From Marinobacter confluentis (GTDB lineage: Bacteria; Pseudomonadota; Gammaproteobacteria; Pseudomonadales; Oleiphilaceae): a stretch of DNA of 64,000 nucleotides. Positions 1-8,401 of the stretch are shown here, in pieces (positions within the stretch are counted from its first letter, which is position 1; each line of letters starts with the position of its first letter). A model generated the notes under the pieces. That model was not told the origin of the DNA and searched no databases. It worked only from the letters and a program-made list of their open reading frames with translations. Position numbers and translations under genes: made by a program. The stretch is taken from assembly GCF_004785685.1 (NCBI RefSeq), contig NZ_SRPF01000001.1:620001-684000 (forward strand), in the 5' to 3' direction.

Positions 1-1965
1 ATTTCCGTGGGCGTCGGCGGCCTGGAAGCGGAGAGCGTGATGCTCGGCCGCGCCTCCATGATGCGCCTGCCGGATATCGTTGGCGTTGAGTTAAAAGGCA
101 AACTGCGCCCCGGCATCACCGGCACGGATATGGTCCTGGCCATCACCGAATTCCTGCGCAGGGAACGGGTAGTCGGCGCCTATCTGGAATTTTACGGCGA
201 AGGCGCAGACAGCCTGACCGTCGGCGACCGTGCCACCATTTCCAACATGACCCCGGAATACGGCGCCACGGCCGCGATGTTCTTTATTGACGACCAGACC
301 ATCGACTACCTGAAGCTGACCGGCCGCGAAGACGACCAGGTGGCACTGGTTGAAACCTATGCCAAACACACCGGTCTCTGGGCCGACAGCTTGAAAACCG
401 CCGAGTACGAACGAGTGCTGTCGTTCGACCTGTCCACCGTCGAGCGCACCCTGGCTGGCCCATCCAACCCCCATGCTCATCTGCCAACCTCCGATCTGGT
501 CAAGGCGGGTATCGCCGGCGCCTGGGAACAGGAAGAGGGCAAGATGCCCGATGGCGCTGTGATCATCGCCGCCATCACCAGTTGCACCAACACCTCCAAC
601 CCCAGAAACATGGTGGCCGCAGGCCTGATCGCCCGTAACGCCAACAAACTGGGGCTGACCCGCAAACCCTGGGTGAAATCGTCCCTGGCGCCGGGTTCGA
701 AAACCGTGAAGATGTACCTGGAAGAAGCCAACCTGATGTCCGAGCTGGAAAACCTCGGCTTCGGCGTGGTGGCCTTCGCCTGCACCACCTGCAACGGCAT
801 GAGTGGCTCCCTGGACCCGGTGATTCAGAAAGAGATCGTGGATCGGGATCTGTACTCCACAGCAGTGCTATCCGGCAACCGCAACTTTGACGGCCGGATT
901 CACCCCTACGCCAAGCAGGCCTTCCTGGCGTCACCGCCCCTGGTGGTCGCTTATGCCATCGCCGGAACCATACGTTTCGACATTGAAAAAGATGCCCTCG
1001 GCTACGATCAGGACGGCAAGCCCGTTACACTGAAAGACATCTGGCCTGATGACGCGGAAATCGACGCCATCGTCAAAGCCAGCGTCAAGCCGGAACAGTT
1101 CCGCAGCACCTATATTCCGATGTTTGATGTCACCCAGAAACAGCAGGCCAAGAGCAACCCGCTCTATGACTGGCGCCCCATGAGCACCTACATCCGCCGC
1201 CCGCCTTACTGGGAAGGTGGAATGGTAGGCGAGAAAGCTCTCAAAGGCATGCGCCCGCTGGCAGTGTTGCCGGATAACATCACCACCGACCACCTGTCGC
1301 CGTCCAATGCGATTCTGATGAACAGCGCGTCCGGTGAATACCTGCACAAAATGGGCGTGCCGGAGGAAGACTTCAACTCCTACGCCACCCACCGGGGCGA
1401 CCATCTGACCGCTCAGCGCGCCACCTTCGCCAACCCGAAACTGTTCAACGAAATGGTCCGGGACGAAAACGGCAAGGTGAAGCAGGGCTCACTGGCGCGG
1501 ATCGAACCGGAAGGCAAGGTCACCCGCATGTGGGAAGCCATCGAAACCTACATGGAACGCAAACAGCCGCTGATCATCATCGCCGGTGCCGATTACGGCC
1601 AGGGTTCCTCCCGCGACTGGGCCGCGAAAGGCGTCGCCCTTGCAGGCGTGGAAGCTATCGTTGCTGAAGGCTTCGAGCGCATCCACCGCACCAACCTGGT
1701 GGGCATGGGCGTGATGCCGCTGCAATTCGAGGAAGGCACAACACGCCACACGTTGAAAATCGACGGCACTGAAACATTCGATGTGGAAGGCGCCGTTTCG
1801 CCGAGAGCCAGACTGACTCTGACCATTCACCGGGCAAGCGGTGAATCCGAACAGGTACCGGTGATCTGCCGTCTGGACACCGCAGAAGAAGTCTCAATCT
1901 ACAAAGCCGGCGGTGTGCTCCAACGCTTCGCCGAAGACTTCCTGCAATCCGAGGGAGCGGCCTGA
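1..1965 (+). CDS. acnD: 2-methylcitrate dehydratase AcnD, 3' part
   Basis: The frame is open from base 1, so the start lies outside the window; about 655 of the roughly 870 residues usual for the family are present. AcnD is the Fe/S-dependent dehydratase of the methylcitrate cycle, which turns propionyl-CoA into pyruvate and succinate; it acts on 2-methylcitrate in the cytoplasm and needs PrpF. The three cluster-ligand cysteines are visible: one in SCTNTSNP (codon 583-585) and two in ACTTCNGMSG (codons 781-783 and 790-792). GADYGQGSSRDWAAKG near residue 530 is the substrate loop of the C-terminal swivel domain. Motifs alone would also fit aconitase AcnA; the adjacent prpF and prpD decide for AcnD. 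Confidence 0.93.
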   Translation: MSVGVGGLEAESVMLGRASMMRLPDIVGVELKGKLRPGITGTDMVLAITEFLRRERVVGAYLEFYGEGADSLTVGDRATISNMTPEYGATAAMFFIDDQTIDYLKLTGREDDQVALVETYAKHTGLWADSLKTAEYERVLSFDLSTVERTLAGPSNPHAHLPTSDLVKAGIAGAWEQEEGKMPDGAVIIAAITSCTNTSNPRNMVAAGLIARNANKLGLTRKPWVKSSLAPGSKTVKMYLEEANLMSELENLGFGVVAFACTTCNGMSGSLDPVIQKEIVDRDLYSTAVLSGNRNFDGRIHPYAKQAFLASPPLVVAYAIAGTIRFDIEKDALGYDQDGKPVTLKDIWPDDAEIDAIVKASVKPEQFRSTYIPMFDVTQKQQAKSNPLYDWRPMSTYIRRPPYWEGGMVGEKALKGMRPLAVLPDNITTDHLSPSNAILMNSASGEYLHKMGVPEEDFNSYATHRGDHLTAQRATFANPKLFNEMVRDENGKVKQGSLARIEPEGKVTRMWEAIETYMERKQPLIIIAGADYGQGSSRDWAAKGVALAGVEAIVAEGFERIHRTNLVGMGVMPLQFEEGTTRHTLKIDGTETFDVEGAVSPRARLTLTIHRASGESEQVPVICRLDTAEEVSIYKAGGVLQRFAEDFLQSEGAA

Positions 1966-1970
1966 AAGAA

Positions 1971-2063
1971 GGGGTCTGACCCCGAACGGGGTCAGACCCC
2001 AACGCAAGCCCGAGACCTATCAAAGTTATGGGGTCAGACCCCTAAAATGCGGGGTCAGACCCC
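1971..2063. repeat. Cluster of four REP-like palindromes (GGGGTCWGACCCC)
   Basis: Four copies of a 13-bp near-perfect palindrome lie between acnD and prpF: 1971-1983 (central T), 1988-2000, 2030-2042 and 2051-2063 (central A). The first two are in opposite orientation only 4 nt apart and could fold together. The last copy ends one base before the prpF Shine-Dalgarno. The size, palindromy and intergenic placement resemble REP elements mobilised by REP-associated tyrosine transposases, but no such transposase is in the window. Confidence 0.85.
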
Positions 2064-2073
2064 GGAGGCCAAA

Positions 2074-3243
2074 ATGCATCACCCCCAAACAAGAATCCCC
2101 GCCACCTATATGCGCGGCGGCACATCAAAAGGCGTGTTCTTCCGCCTGCAGGATCTGCCGGAAGCTGCCCAAAAGCCGGGCAAAGCACGGGACAACCTTC
2201 TGTTACGAGTCATCGGCAGCCCCGACCCCTACCAGAAGCACACAGACGGCATGGGCGGCGCTACCTCCAGCACCAGCAAAACCGTGATTCTGGCCGCGCC
2301 TACCCAGCCGGATCACGATGTGGACTACCTGTTCGGGCAGGTCTCGATCGACAAACCGTTTGTGGACTGGAGCGGTAACTGCGGCAATCTGAGTGCCGCC
2401 GTGGGCGCTTTCGCCATTTCCGGCGGGTTCGTCAGCCCGGACCGGATTCCGGACAACGGCACCTGCACCGTTCGCATCTGGCAGGCCAACATCCAGAAAA
2501 CCATCATTGCCCACATACCCATCACCAACGGTGAGGTACAAGAAACCGGCGATTTTGAACTGGACGGCGTGACCTTCCCGGCAGCAGAAATCAAAGTAGA
2601 GTTCATGGACCCCGCAGACGGCGAGGGCGCTATGTTCCCAACGGGCAACCTGGTTGACGATCTGGAAGTACCCGGAATTGGCACCCTTCAAGCAACCATG
2701 ATCAATGCGGGCATCCCCACCATTTTCCTGAATGCCACTGCGATTGGCTTCAAAGGCACTGAGCTTCAGGAAGACATCAACGGCGATCCGGATGTGCTGG
2801 CGAAATTCGAAACCATCCGCGCCTACGGTGCGGTGAAAATGGGCCTGATTGATAACATCGAGCAAGCCGCCAATCGCCAGCACACTCCCAAAGTGGCCTT
2901 TGTTGCCGAGCCAGTCAGCTACACAGCGTCCAGCGGCAAACGTATTGCCGAAAACGATGTCGACCTGCTAGTCAGAGCGCTGTCCATGGGTAAGCTCCAC
3001 CACGCCATGATGGGCACCGCCGCCGTCGCAATAGCCACTGCCGCCGCCATCCCCGGCACCCTGGTCAACCTGGCCGCAGGCGGCGGTGACCGCAACGAAG
3101 TCACCTTCGGCCACCCTTCCGGTACTCTCAAAGTCGGAGCCGAAGCCGAACTGGTCAACCGCCAGTGGACCGCTAAAAAGGCCATCATGAGCCGAAGCGC
3201 CAGGGTGCTGATGGAGGGAAAAGTAAGGGTCCCGCTGGAATAA
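2074..3243 (+). CDS. prpF: 2-methyl-aconitate isomerase PrpF
   Basis: PrpF isomerises the trans-2-methylaconitate made by AcnD to the cis form, so that the methylcitrate cycle can continue; it has a diaminopimelate-epimerase-like fold and acts in the cytoplasm. The family N-terminus is clear (IPATYMRGGTSKGVFF), as are GNCGNLSAAVGAFA near residue 105 and the C-terminal GHPSGTLKVGAE. I start at ATG 2074 because GGAGG at 2064-2068 sits 5 nt upstream; an in-frame ATG at 2047 would translate through the last REP palindrome and is unlikely to be used. That gives 389 residues, normal for the family. It lies between acnD and prpD on the same strand. Confidence 0.93.
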   Translation: MHHPQTRIPATYMRGGTSKGVFFRLQDLPEAAQKPGKARDNLLLRVIGSPDPYQKHTDGMGGATSSTSKTVILAAPTQPDHDVDYLFGQVSIDKPFVDWSGNCGNLSAAVGAFAISGGFVSPDRIPDNGTCTVRIWQANIQKTIIAHIPITNGEVQETGDFELDGVTFPAAEIKVEFMDPADGEGAMFPTGNLVDDLEVPGIGTLQATMINAGIPTIFLNATAIGFKGTELQEDINGDPDVLAKFETIRAYGAVKMGLIDNIEQAANRQHTPKVAFVAEPVSYTASSGKRIAENDVDLLVRALSMGKLHHAMMGTAAVAIATAAAIPGTLVNLAAGGGDRNEVTFGHPSGTLKVGAEAELVNRQWTAKKAIMSRSARVLMEGKVRVPLE

Positions 3244-3251
3244 AACCAATT

Positions 3252-3304
3252 GGGGTCAGACCCCAATACATTTGCTAACCTGAAATGTCATGGGGTCTGA
3301 CCCC
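3252..3304. repeat. Inverted pair of REP-like palindromes
   Basis: Two 13-bp palindromes, at 3252-3264 (central A) and 3292-3304 (central T), face each other between prpF and prpD. The 27-nt spacer itself contains ACATTT and AAATGT arms, so the whole element is one long imperfect inverted repeat. The same layout occurs at 49707-49759. It could be a REP doublet (BIME-like) acting as an mRNA-stabilising or attenuating hairpin inside the operon. Confidence 0.85.
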
Positions 3305-3328
3305 AAATCAGTTTTAGGGAGTAGCGAT

Positions 3329-4813
3329 ATGAGTGCCAACGCGGATCAGAACCAGCGCCCGGACTATGATCGGGTGATTCAGGACATTGCCGATTACACC
3401 CTGAACTATGAGATCACCAGTGAGGAGGCGTGGGAGACAGCGCGGTATTGCCTGATGGATACCCTCGGTTGCGGGCTTCTTGCGCTGAGATTTCCGGAAT
3501 GTACCAAGCATCTGGGGCCGCTGGTTGAAGGCACGGTGGTTCCTCACGGCGCCCGGGTGCCCGGTACGCAATTCCGGCTGGACCCCGTGAAAGCCGCCTG
3601 GGATATCGGCTGCATTGTCCGCTGGCTGGATTACAACGATACCTGGCTGGCAGCGGAGTGGGGCCACCCGTCTGACAACCTGGGCGGTATTCTGGCTGTG
3701 GCCGACTATCTCTCGCAGAAACGGGTGGCACAGGGCAAACCACCGCTGGTGATGAAAGACGTGCTTGGAGCCATGATCAAGGCCCATGAAATCCAGGGCG
3801 TTCTGGCGCTGGAAAACTCGTTTAACCGGGTAGGGCTGGATCATGTTCTGCTGGTGAAGGTGGCCTCGACGGCCGTCTGCGCAAAACTGATGGGTGCCAA
3901 CCGGGACCAGATGATGTCGGCGCTCTCCCACGCCTGGGTAGATGGCCAGGCACTGCGAACCTACCGCCACGCGCCCAACGCCGGTTCCCGCAAATCCTGG
4001 GCCGCCGGGGATGCCACGTCCCGCGCCGTAAGGCTGGCCGATATGGCCATGCGCGGCGAAATGGGCATCCCGGGCGCGCTTACGGCGCCGCAGTGGGGCT
4101 TCTACGATGTGCTGTTCAGCAAAACCAATAAAGACCAGGCCATCAAGCCGGAAGAAAAGCGCCAGTTCTCGCTTCCTCAACCCTACGGCAGCTACGTGAT
4201 GGAAAATATCCTGTTCAAGATCTCTTTCCCGGCGGAGTTTCACGCCCAGACAGCAGCCGAGGCAGCGGTTATCCTGCACCCGCAGGTCAGCGGCCGAATC
4301 GATGACATCGACCGCATTGTGATCACCACTCACGAGTCCGCCATCCGCATTATTTCCAAACAGGGCAATCTGGCCAACGCCGCGGACCGGGATCACTGCC
4401 TGCAGTACATGGCTGCCGTGCCGCTGATTTTTGGAAACCTTACCGCCGAGCATTACGAAGACAGCTTCCACCGGGCCAATCCAGTGATCGACCGGGTACG
4501 CGAAAAAATGGAGGTGGTAGAGGATAAACAGTACACCCGGGAATACCTGGAGGAGGGCAAGCGTTCCATCGCCAATGCCATTCAGGTTTTCTTCACCGAT
4601 GGTAGCAGTACAGAAAAGGTCGCGGTGGAATATCCCATCGGTCACCGTCGTCGCCGGGAAGATGGTATTCCGAAACTGGAAGAAAAGTTTCTGAGTAATC
4701 TGCAAACCCGGTTTCCTCAGTTCCGGTGTGAACGAATTATTGAAATGTGCCAGAACCCGGAAAAACTGGGAGAAATGAATGTTGCCGATTTCATCGGGGA
4801 GTTTGTTCTCTAG
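3329..4813 (+). CDS. prpD: 2-methylcitrate dehydratase family protein PrpD
   Basis: PrpD belongs to the MmgE/PrpD family and acts in the methylcitrate cycle. In genomes that also have AcnD/PrpF its exact role is less clear; it may dehydrate a different stereoisomer. Visible family features are [20 protein letters not shown] near the N-terminus, LGCGLLAL, the [19 protein letters not shown] segment and the C-terminal [17 protein letters not shown] start at ATG 3329 with GGGAG at 3317-3321; an in-frame ATG at 3290 lies inside the upstream REP palindrome. The length of 494 residues is normal. A T-rich tract follows the stop without a clear hairpin. Confidence 0.93.
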   Translation: MSANADQNQRPDYDRVIQDIADYTLNYEITSEEAWETARYCLMDTLGCGLLALRFPECTKHLGPLVEGTVVPHGARVPGTQFRLDPVKAAWDIGCIVRWLDYNDTWLAAEWGHPSDNLGGILAVADYLSQKRVAQGKPPLVMKDVLGAMIKAHEIQGVLALENSFNRVGLDHVLLVKVASTAVCAKLMGANRDQMMSALSHAWVDGQALRTYRHAPNAGSRKSWAAGDATSRAVRLADMAMRGEMGIPGALTAPQWGFYDVLFSKTNKDQAIKPEEKRQFSLPQPYGSYVMENILFKISFPAEFHAQTAAEAAVILHPQVSGRIDDIDRIVITTHESAIRIISKQGNLANAADRDHCLQYMAAVPLIFGNLTAEHYEDSFHRANPVIDRVREKMEVVEDKQYTREYLEEGKRSIANAIQVFFTDGSSTEKVAVEYPIGHRRRREDGIPKLEEKFLSNLQTRFPQFRCERIIEMCQNPEKLGEMNVADFIGEFVL

Positions 4814-4968
4814 ATATTTTTTAATATTATAATTACTTGTTCAATTACAATTGATAAACAGAAATAAATACTGATTATAAATGATGTATTAAAGGTTTTA
4901 AGTAAACTCAATTATATCAGCTGCAAAGGAGTATCGCGGGCTTGTGGTATCGGGACTAGTCATGGCTC
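4814..4968. other. AT-rich intergenic stretch after prpD
   Basis: The first 110 bases or so are strongly AT-rich compared with both neighbours and contain the small inverted repeat TCAATTACAATTGA near 4842. No gene, RNA or convincing terminator is visible. It may mark the old boundary between the prp operon and the PEP-CTERM region. Confidence 0.5.
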
Positions 4969-5178
4969 TCAGTGTTCAGCCCGAGTGACACCGTGAGTGT
5001 CCGTGATATCAAACACGACTTTTGCAGACGTGAAACCGGTGATCAGGGTAACGCCGGTAGGCGCACGGGTCGCAAGTTTAACGCCATCAACCATAAGGGC
5101 AGGGTTGTCAACTGACTGAAATAATAATGAAAAATTGGCAATGCGGAAGTTGTAAAGAAAGTCGACTGTTTTACTGAG
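4969..5178 (-). pseudogene. Open frame without a start, possible gene relic
   Basis: On the minus strand 69 codons are open between stops and read like real protein, for example DNPALMVDGVKLATRAPTGV and TSAKVVFDITDTHGV, ending in TRAEH. There is no start codon near the beginning and no ribosome site; the only ATG is internal, in ALMVDG. It could be the 3' end of a decayed gene or chance. A different-frame ORF across 5043-5258 has no protein-like character and runs into the terminator hairpin. I do not recognise the family. Confidence 0.3.
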
Positions 5179-5227
5179 TTAGGGGGAATGTTGTGAAGAG
5201 GTGAGTCTGAACTCGAATTCACACATA

Positions 5228-5255
5228 AAAACGGCCCCCGGAAGGGAGCCGTTTT
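5228..5255 (-). terminator. Rho-independent terminator of the PEP-CTERM gene
   Basis: AAAACGGC (5228-5235) pairs with GCCGTTTT (5248-5255); three more G-C pairs lie inside and the loop is GGAA. Read on the minus strand, the stem ends in a run of five T. It lies 23 nt beyond the stop of the minus-strand PEP-CTERM gene. Confidence 0.8.
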
Positions 5256-5278
5256 CATTACATCTGGTGCTCGCTTAT

Positions 5279-5995
5279 TCAGCTCCGGCGACGGCGGCTG
5301 ACACCAAGGCCGAGAAGGCCAAGGCCCAACAGGGCTAAAGTGGCGGGTTCTGGCACTTCTGCAGTTACCGAGCCGATAGCGAATCCGCCATTGGTTGGGC
5401 CGGTATGTGCAACCCTGAACGTTGTTCCACTCAATGCGGTGCCAAATACAAGGTCATCTGTGGCAAGGTAGTTAGCCTCAAATATCCCGTCGATGAACAG
5501 ATCGAAATACCCACAAGGGCCTTCGCTTCCAGCTGGTTCGCAGTTCGAGTCGCTTCCGTCATTAAAGTCAAAGCCGAGAAGATTGACGCGCGACCCGAAG
5601 GTGAACAGGATGGATTCGCCAGTGGCGACCTGAACCTGGTCGTCTGAACTGGTATCGTTGGGCGAAATGACTGCGAGCCCGGAGTTGGCAGGCGCCAGGT
5701 CCTGCATCAGGAAGGCATTTCCGTTCGTATTGTCCGCAGTGACGTCGAGACTCAATCCGGATTTCAGATACTGAAGGCCTGTGCCGGTTTCACAAAGATC
5801 GGCGCTCGAAATTGAGGTGCCGTTGCAGGAACCGCCCTTGGTGTAGTCAACGCCCATAACGCCTTCCGGCGTGTCTGCTCCGAAATTCTGGAAATTAAAC
5901 GTCACCGGGATAGCATGAGCAGTGCCTGCCAGGGCAAGCAAGCCCAGAGTTAAAAACATTCCTTGCGCTGTTTTGCGTATAATTTGCTCGATCAT
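5279..5995 (-). CDS. PEP-CTERM sorting domain protein
   Basis: This is a secreted substrate of exosortase A. A signal peptide (TLGLLALAGTAHA) is followed by about 190 residues of extracellular, probably beta-rich sequence with several cysteines. The C-terminus has the full sorting signal: VPEPATLALLGLG, a hydrophobic helix and the basic tail SRRRRS. XrtA is expected to cut at the PEP motif after export. The body has no domain I recognise, so its job in the matrix is unknown. ATG 5995 is preceded by AGGAGA at good spacing. A sigma-54-type promoter lies about 30 nt upstream of the start, and a terminator follows the stop. It is the only PEP-CTERM protein in the window and is divergent from the EPS core operon. 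Confidence 0.92.
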   Translation of the reverse strand: MIEQIIRKTAQGMFLTLGLLALAGTAHAIPVTFNFQNFGADTPEGVMGVDYTKGGSCNGTSISSADLCETGTGLQYLKSGLSLDVTADNTNGNAFLMQDLAPANSGLAVISPNDTSSDDQVQVATGESILFTFGSRVNLLGFDFNDGSDSNCEPAGSEGPCGYFDLFIDGIFEANYLATDDLVFGTALSGTTFRVAHTGPTNGGFAIGSVTAEVPEPATLALLGLGLLGLGVSRRRRS

Positions 5996-6035
5996 GATGT
6001 TCTCCTAGTAGTCGAGTGGTGTGGCTCAGATCACG

Positions 6036-6053
6036 AAGCACTCTCTGTACCAA
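6036..6053 (-). promoter_or_regulatory. Candidate sigma-54 promoter of the PEP-CTERM gene
   Basis: The minus strand reads TTGGTACAGAGAGTGCTT, close to the RpoN consensus YTGGCACGrNNNTTGCW, with GG and GC exactly 12 nt apart. A transcript would start near 6026, giving a 31-nt leader that contains the AGGAGA ribosome site. The sigma-54 activator PrsR is encoded at 42.4-43.7 kb. No experimental start site is known. Confidence 0.6.
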
Positions 6054-6095
6054 AGTTAAAAAAAATCTAAGAAACAAACGCGTAGAGGAATCAGC

Positions 6096-6112
6096 GGGCA
6101 CGACCTATGCGC
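6096..6112 (+). promoter_or_regulatory. Candidate sigma-54 promoter of the EPS core operon
   Basis: GGGCACGACCTATGC matches the RpoN consensus with a perfect GGCACG -24 box and TGC at -12; GG (6097-6098) and GC (6109-6110) are 12 nt apart. Transcription would start near 6122 and give a leader of about 175 nt before the TTG start at 6298. CCTATGCG within it recurs at 6148-6155. No JUMPStart/ops sequence (GGCGGTAG) is present in this interval. Confidence 0.5.
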
Positions 6113-6297
6113 TTCACTGTAAATATTTCCGACACAGTTCAGCGCTGCCTATGCGTCGGCCTCGCACTTAGTGGGCTCAGGGTCATCGGTCCAGGGTAAG
6201 AAGTCTTTAGAGTTCGTCAGGCATCGAGTAAACTTTACTGCGCCTTGGGGAATACAGGAGACGTCCCATCACATGGTAAATACCAAAAGGAGTTGAA

Positions 6298-7710
6298 TTG
6301 GCCCACGTCAGACTGTTCAGACACTACATACACCTGCCTTATGTCATCCTCGGCCTGATTGATTTCCTGGTGCTGATATGCGCGTTTGCGCTCGCGGTTT
6401 TCTTCAAATACTTCGGTGATCTGTCTTTTTTTCAGGATAATCTGGCGTTTCTTTTGCCGTCTGCAGTAGTTTTTGCACTCTTTAACCTTTTGGTAATGGT
6501 GTCTCTCGGGGTTCACCAGTCACGCATAGAAGATGGCATGTCCGGCATGATGCTGCGAACCATCATGGCCCTGATCGTCGGCATACCTCTGTGTGGTTTC
6601 GGATACCTGGTTTCGTCTGACTGGCTCTGGTACCTGGGATCCAGCAGCGTGCTAACAACTGCCACGGTGTTTGGCGTCTTTCTGCTTGGCTCTGCACGGC
6701 TGTTGTTTTTCGCGACGGTGGGCAAGGAGAGGTTCAAACGGAAGGTTCTGGTTCTGGGCGCCGGGTTCCGTGCACGGCAGATTCTGGAAGACCTTAAAAC
6801 GCCGTTCAACCGCAAAGGCTTCACGCTGACCGGCTTTGTAGCCCTACCGGACGAACCGGTAGAAATCGGTGCAGACAACCTGCTGGATATTCCTACAACC
6901 ATCCATCATTACATTCTGAAGCACCCGGTGAATGAGATCGTGGTCGCGGTGGATGACCGCCGCAAAGGCCTTCCCATGGAAGACCTGCTGGAATGTAAAA
7001 TGGAAGGCATCAAGATCGTTGACGGTGCCACCTTTTATGAGCGGGAGTCCCGTAAAGTTGCGCTGGAAATGGTCACCCGGGGCTGGCTGGTGTTTTCCGA
7101 TGGCTTCACGGTGTCGTCGGTTTTCGGTTTCGGTAAGCGCTCACTGGATATCCTGGCTGCCTCTATACTGCTATTGGCCGGTGCGCCTCTGATGATCCTC
7201 ACTGCCATTGCTATCAAGATTGAAGACGGCCTGGATGCACCAGTGTTCTACAGCCAGGAACGGGTAGGGCTGAACGGCAAGGTATTTAAGGTCTACAAAT
7301 TCCGGTCCATGATTACAGATGCCGAAAAGAACGGCGCGGTCTGGGCCAGTCAGAACGATGCGCGGGTAACCAAAGTTGGTCATTTTATCCGCAAGGTCCG
7401 AATTGATGAGCTGCCACAGATCTTTAACGTGCTGAACGGCACAATGGCATTCGTTGGCCCTCGCCCTGAGCGGCCGGTGTTTGTAGAGCAACTATCCGAG
7501 AAAATTCCGTTCTACAGCGAGCGCCACAGGGTTAAGCCGGGTCTGACCGGCTGGGCGCAATTGTGCTTTGCCTACGCGGACAATGAAGAAGATACCCGCG
7601 AAAAGCTGAGATTTGATCTTTACTACATAAAGAATCAGAGCCTGCTTCTGGATCTGTTGGTTATAATTCAGACAGTGGAAGTGGTATTGTTCAAAAAAGG
7701 ATCAAGATAG
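6298..7710 (+). CDS. XrtA/PEP-CTERM system polyprenyl glycosylphosphotransferase
   Basis: This protein starts repeat-unit synthesis by moving a hexose-1-phosphate onto undecaprenyl phosphate at the inner membrane. It has the usual shape of the WbaP/EpsB type (TIGR03013-like): about four membrane segments in residues 15-145, a Rossmann-like middle domain (VLVLGAGFRARQILEDL), another membrane helix near 285-305, and the conserved C-terminal catalytic domain with QERVGLNG, KFRSMITDAE, RKVRIDELPQ and VGPRPERP. Its length is 470 residues. TTG 6298 is the start because AAAGGAG (6286-6292) precedes it by 5 nt and no ATG is suitable. It is the first gene of the core operon and follows a candidate sigma-54 promoter. 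Confidence 0.93.
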   Translation: MAHVRLFRHYIHLPYVILGLIDFLVLICAFALAVFFKYFGDLSFFQDNLAFLLPSAVVFALFNLLVMVSLGVHQSRIEDGMSGMMLRTIMALIVGIPLCGFGYLVSSDWLWYLGSSSVLTTATVFGVFLLGSARLLFFATVGKERFKRKVLVLGAGFRARQILEDLKTPFNRKGFTLTGFVALPDEPVEIGADNLLDIPTTIHHYILKHPVNEIVVAVDDRRKGLPMEDLLECKMEGIKIVDGATFYERESRKVALEMVTRGWLVFSDGFTVSSVFGFGKRSLDILAASILLLAGAPLMILTAIAIKIEDGLDAPVFYSQERVGLNGKVFKVYKFRSMITDAEKNGAVWASQNDARVTKVGHFIRKVRIDELPQIFNVLNGTMAFVGPRPERPVFVEQLSEKIPFYSERHRVKPGLTGWAQLCFAYADNEEDTREKLRFDLYYIKNQSLLLDLLVIIQTVEVVLFKKGSR

Positions 7711-7740
7711 AGTTTTAAAATAATGACGAGGTCAAAGGAT

Positions 7741-8385
7741 ATGTCACGCAAGCAATCATCCCTGGGTTTTGGACTCATTGCCGGAGCCCTGGTTTTCCTC
7801 GCCGGCTGCGCCGGCCAGCCAGTCTCATCCCCTGAAGATATCCAGCGCGCCCTTGCGGCCGAAGACGGTGAAATGCCGAACGATTACGTCCTCGGCCCGA
7901 CCGACGTGGTGACGGTCTCCGTCTGGCGCAACGACGATCTCAGCCTGTCTGTGCCTGTGCGTCCGGATGGCAAGATCTCTGTGCCTCTGGTCGGGGATGT
8001 GGTCGCCAGCGGGCGCAAACCGGAAGAGCTTGCAGACAGCATCCGCCTGTCTCTGACGGAATTTATCCGTGAGCCGCAGGTCAGTGTTGTGGTGACGTCC
8101 ATGGGCAGCCATGAGTTTACTGACCGGGTGCGGGTCACTGGCGCCGTGCGCCAGCCCATTTCCACCCCGCACCGTCAGGGCATGACCGTACTGGATATTT
8201 TCCTCAGTGCAGGCGGCGCAAATGAGTTCGCTGCCCTCGACAACGCCAGGCTGCATCGGGAACTGGATGGAAAAGTTGTGTCGATCCCGGTTCAACTGAA
8301 CCAGATCCTGACGGAAGGCGATATTGAAACGAATTACAGGGTACGCCCCGGCGATATTCTGGCAATACCGGAACGCAGTTTCTAA
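7741..8385 (+). CDS. XrtA system polysaccharide export lipoprotein (Wza-like)
   Basis: This is the outer-membrane export channel protein of the polysaccharide, a short Wza relative (TIGR03027-like). A lipoprotein signal peptide ends in the lipobox LAGC. The Poly_export domain begins at YVLGPTDVVTVSVW and is followed by a SLBB-like segment (VRVTGAVRQPISTPHRQG) and the closing RPGDILAIPE. At 215 residues it is much smaller than E. coli Wza, as is usual for this system. I prefer ATG 7741, with GAGG at 7727-7730, over the in-frame ATG 7723, which has a weaker ribosome site. It is followed within 20 nt by the chain-length gene. Confidence 0.92.
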   Translation: MSRKQSSLGFGLIAGALVFLAGCAGQPVSSPEDIQRALAAEDGEMPNDYVLGPTDVVTVSVWRNDDLSLSVPVRPDGKISVPLVGDVVASGRKPEELADSIRLSLTEFIREPQVSVVVTSMGSHEFTDRVRVTGAVRQPISTPHRQGMTVLDIFLSAGGANEFAALDNARLHRELDGKVVSIPVQLNQILTEGDIETNYRVRPGDILAIPERSF

Positions 8386-8401
8386 CAGGAAGTTGTAATT
8401 T

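Noticed and set aside
3314..4705. 463-codon minus-strand ORF over prpD
   Set aside because: Antisense shadow of a well-conserved gene; His- and Arg-rich composition without motifs.
5043..5258. 71-codon minus-strand ORF
   Set aside because: Its first codons lie in the terminator hairpin of the PEP-CTERM gene, and the sequence is not protein-like; another frame in the same region reads better.
5996..6297. JUMPStart/ops element before the EPS operon
   Set aside because: No GGCGGTAG or related core is present, so RfaH control is not supported here.
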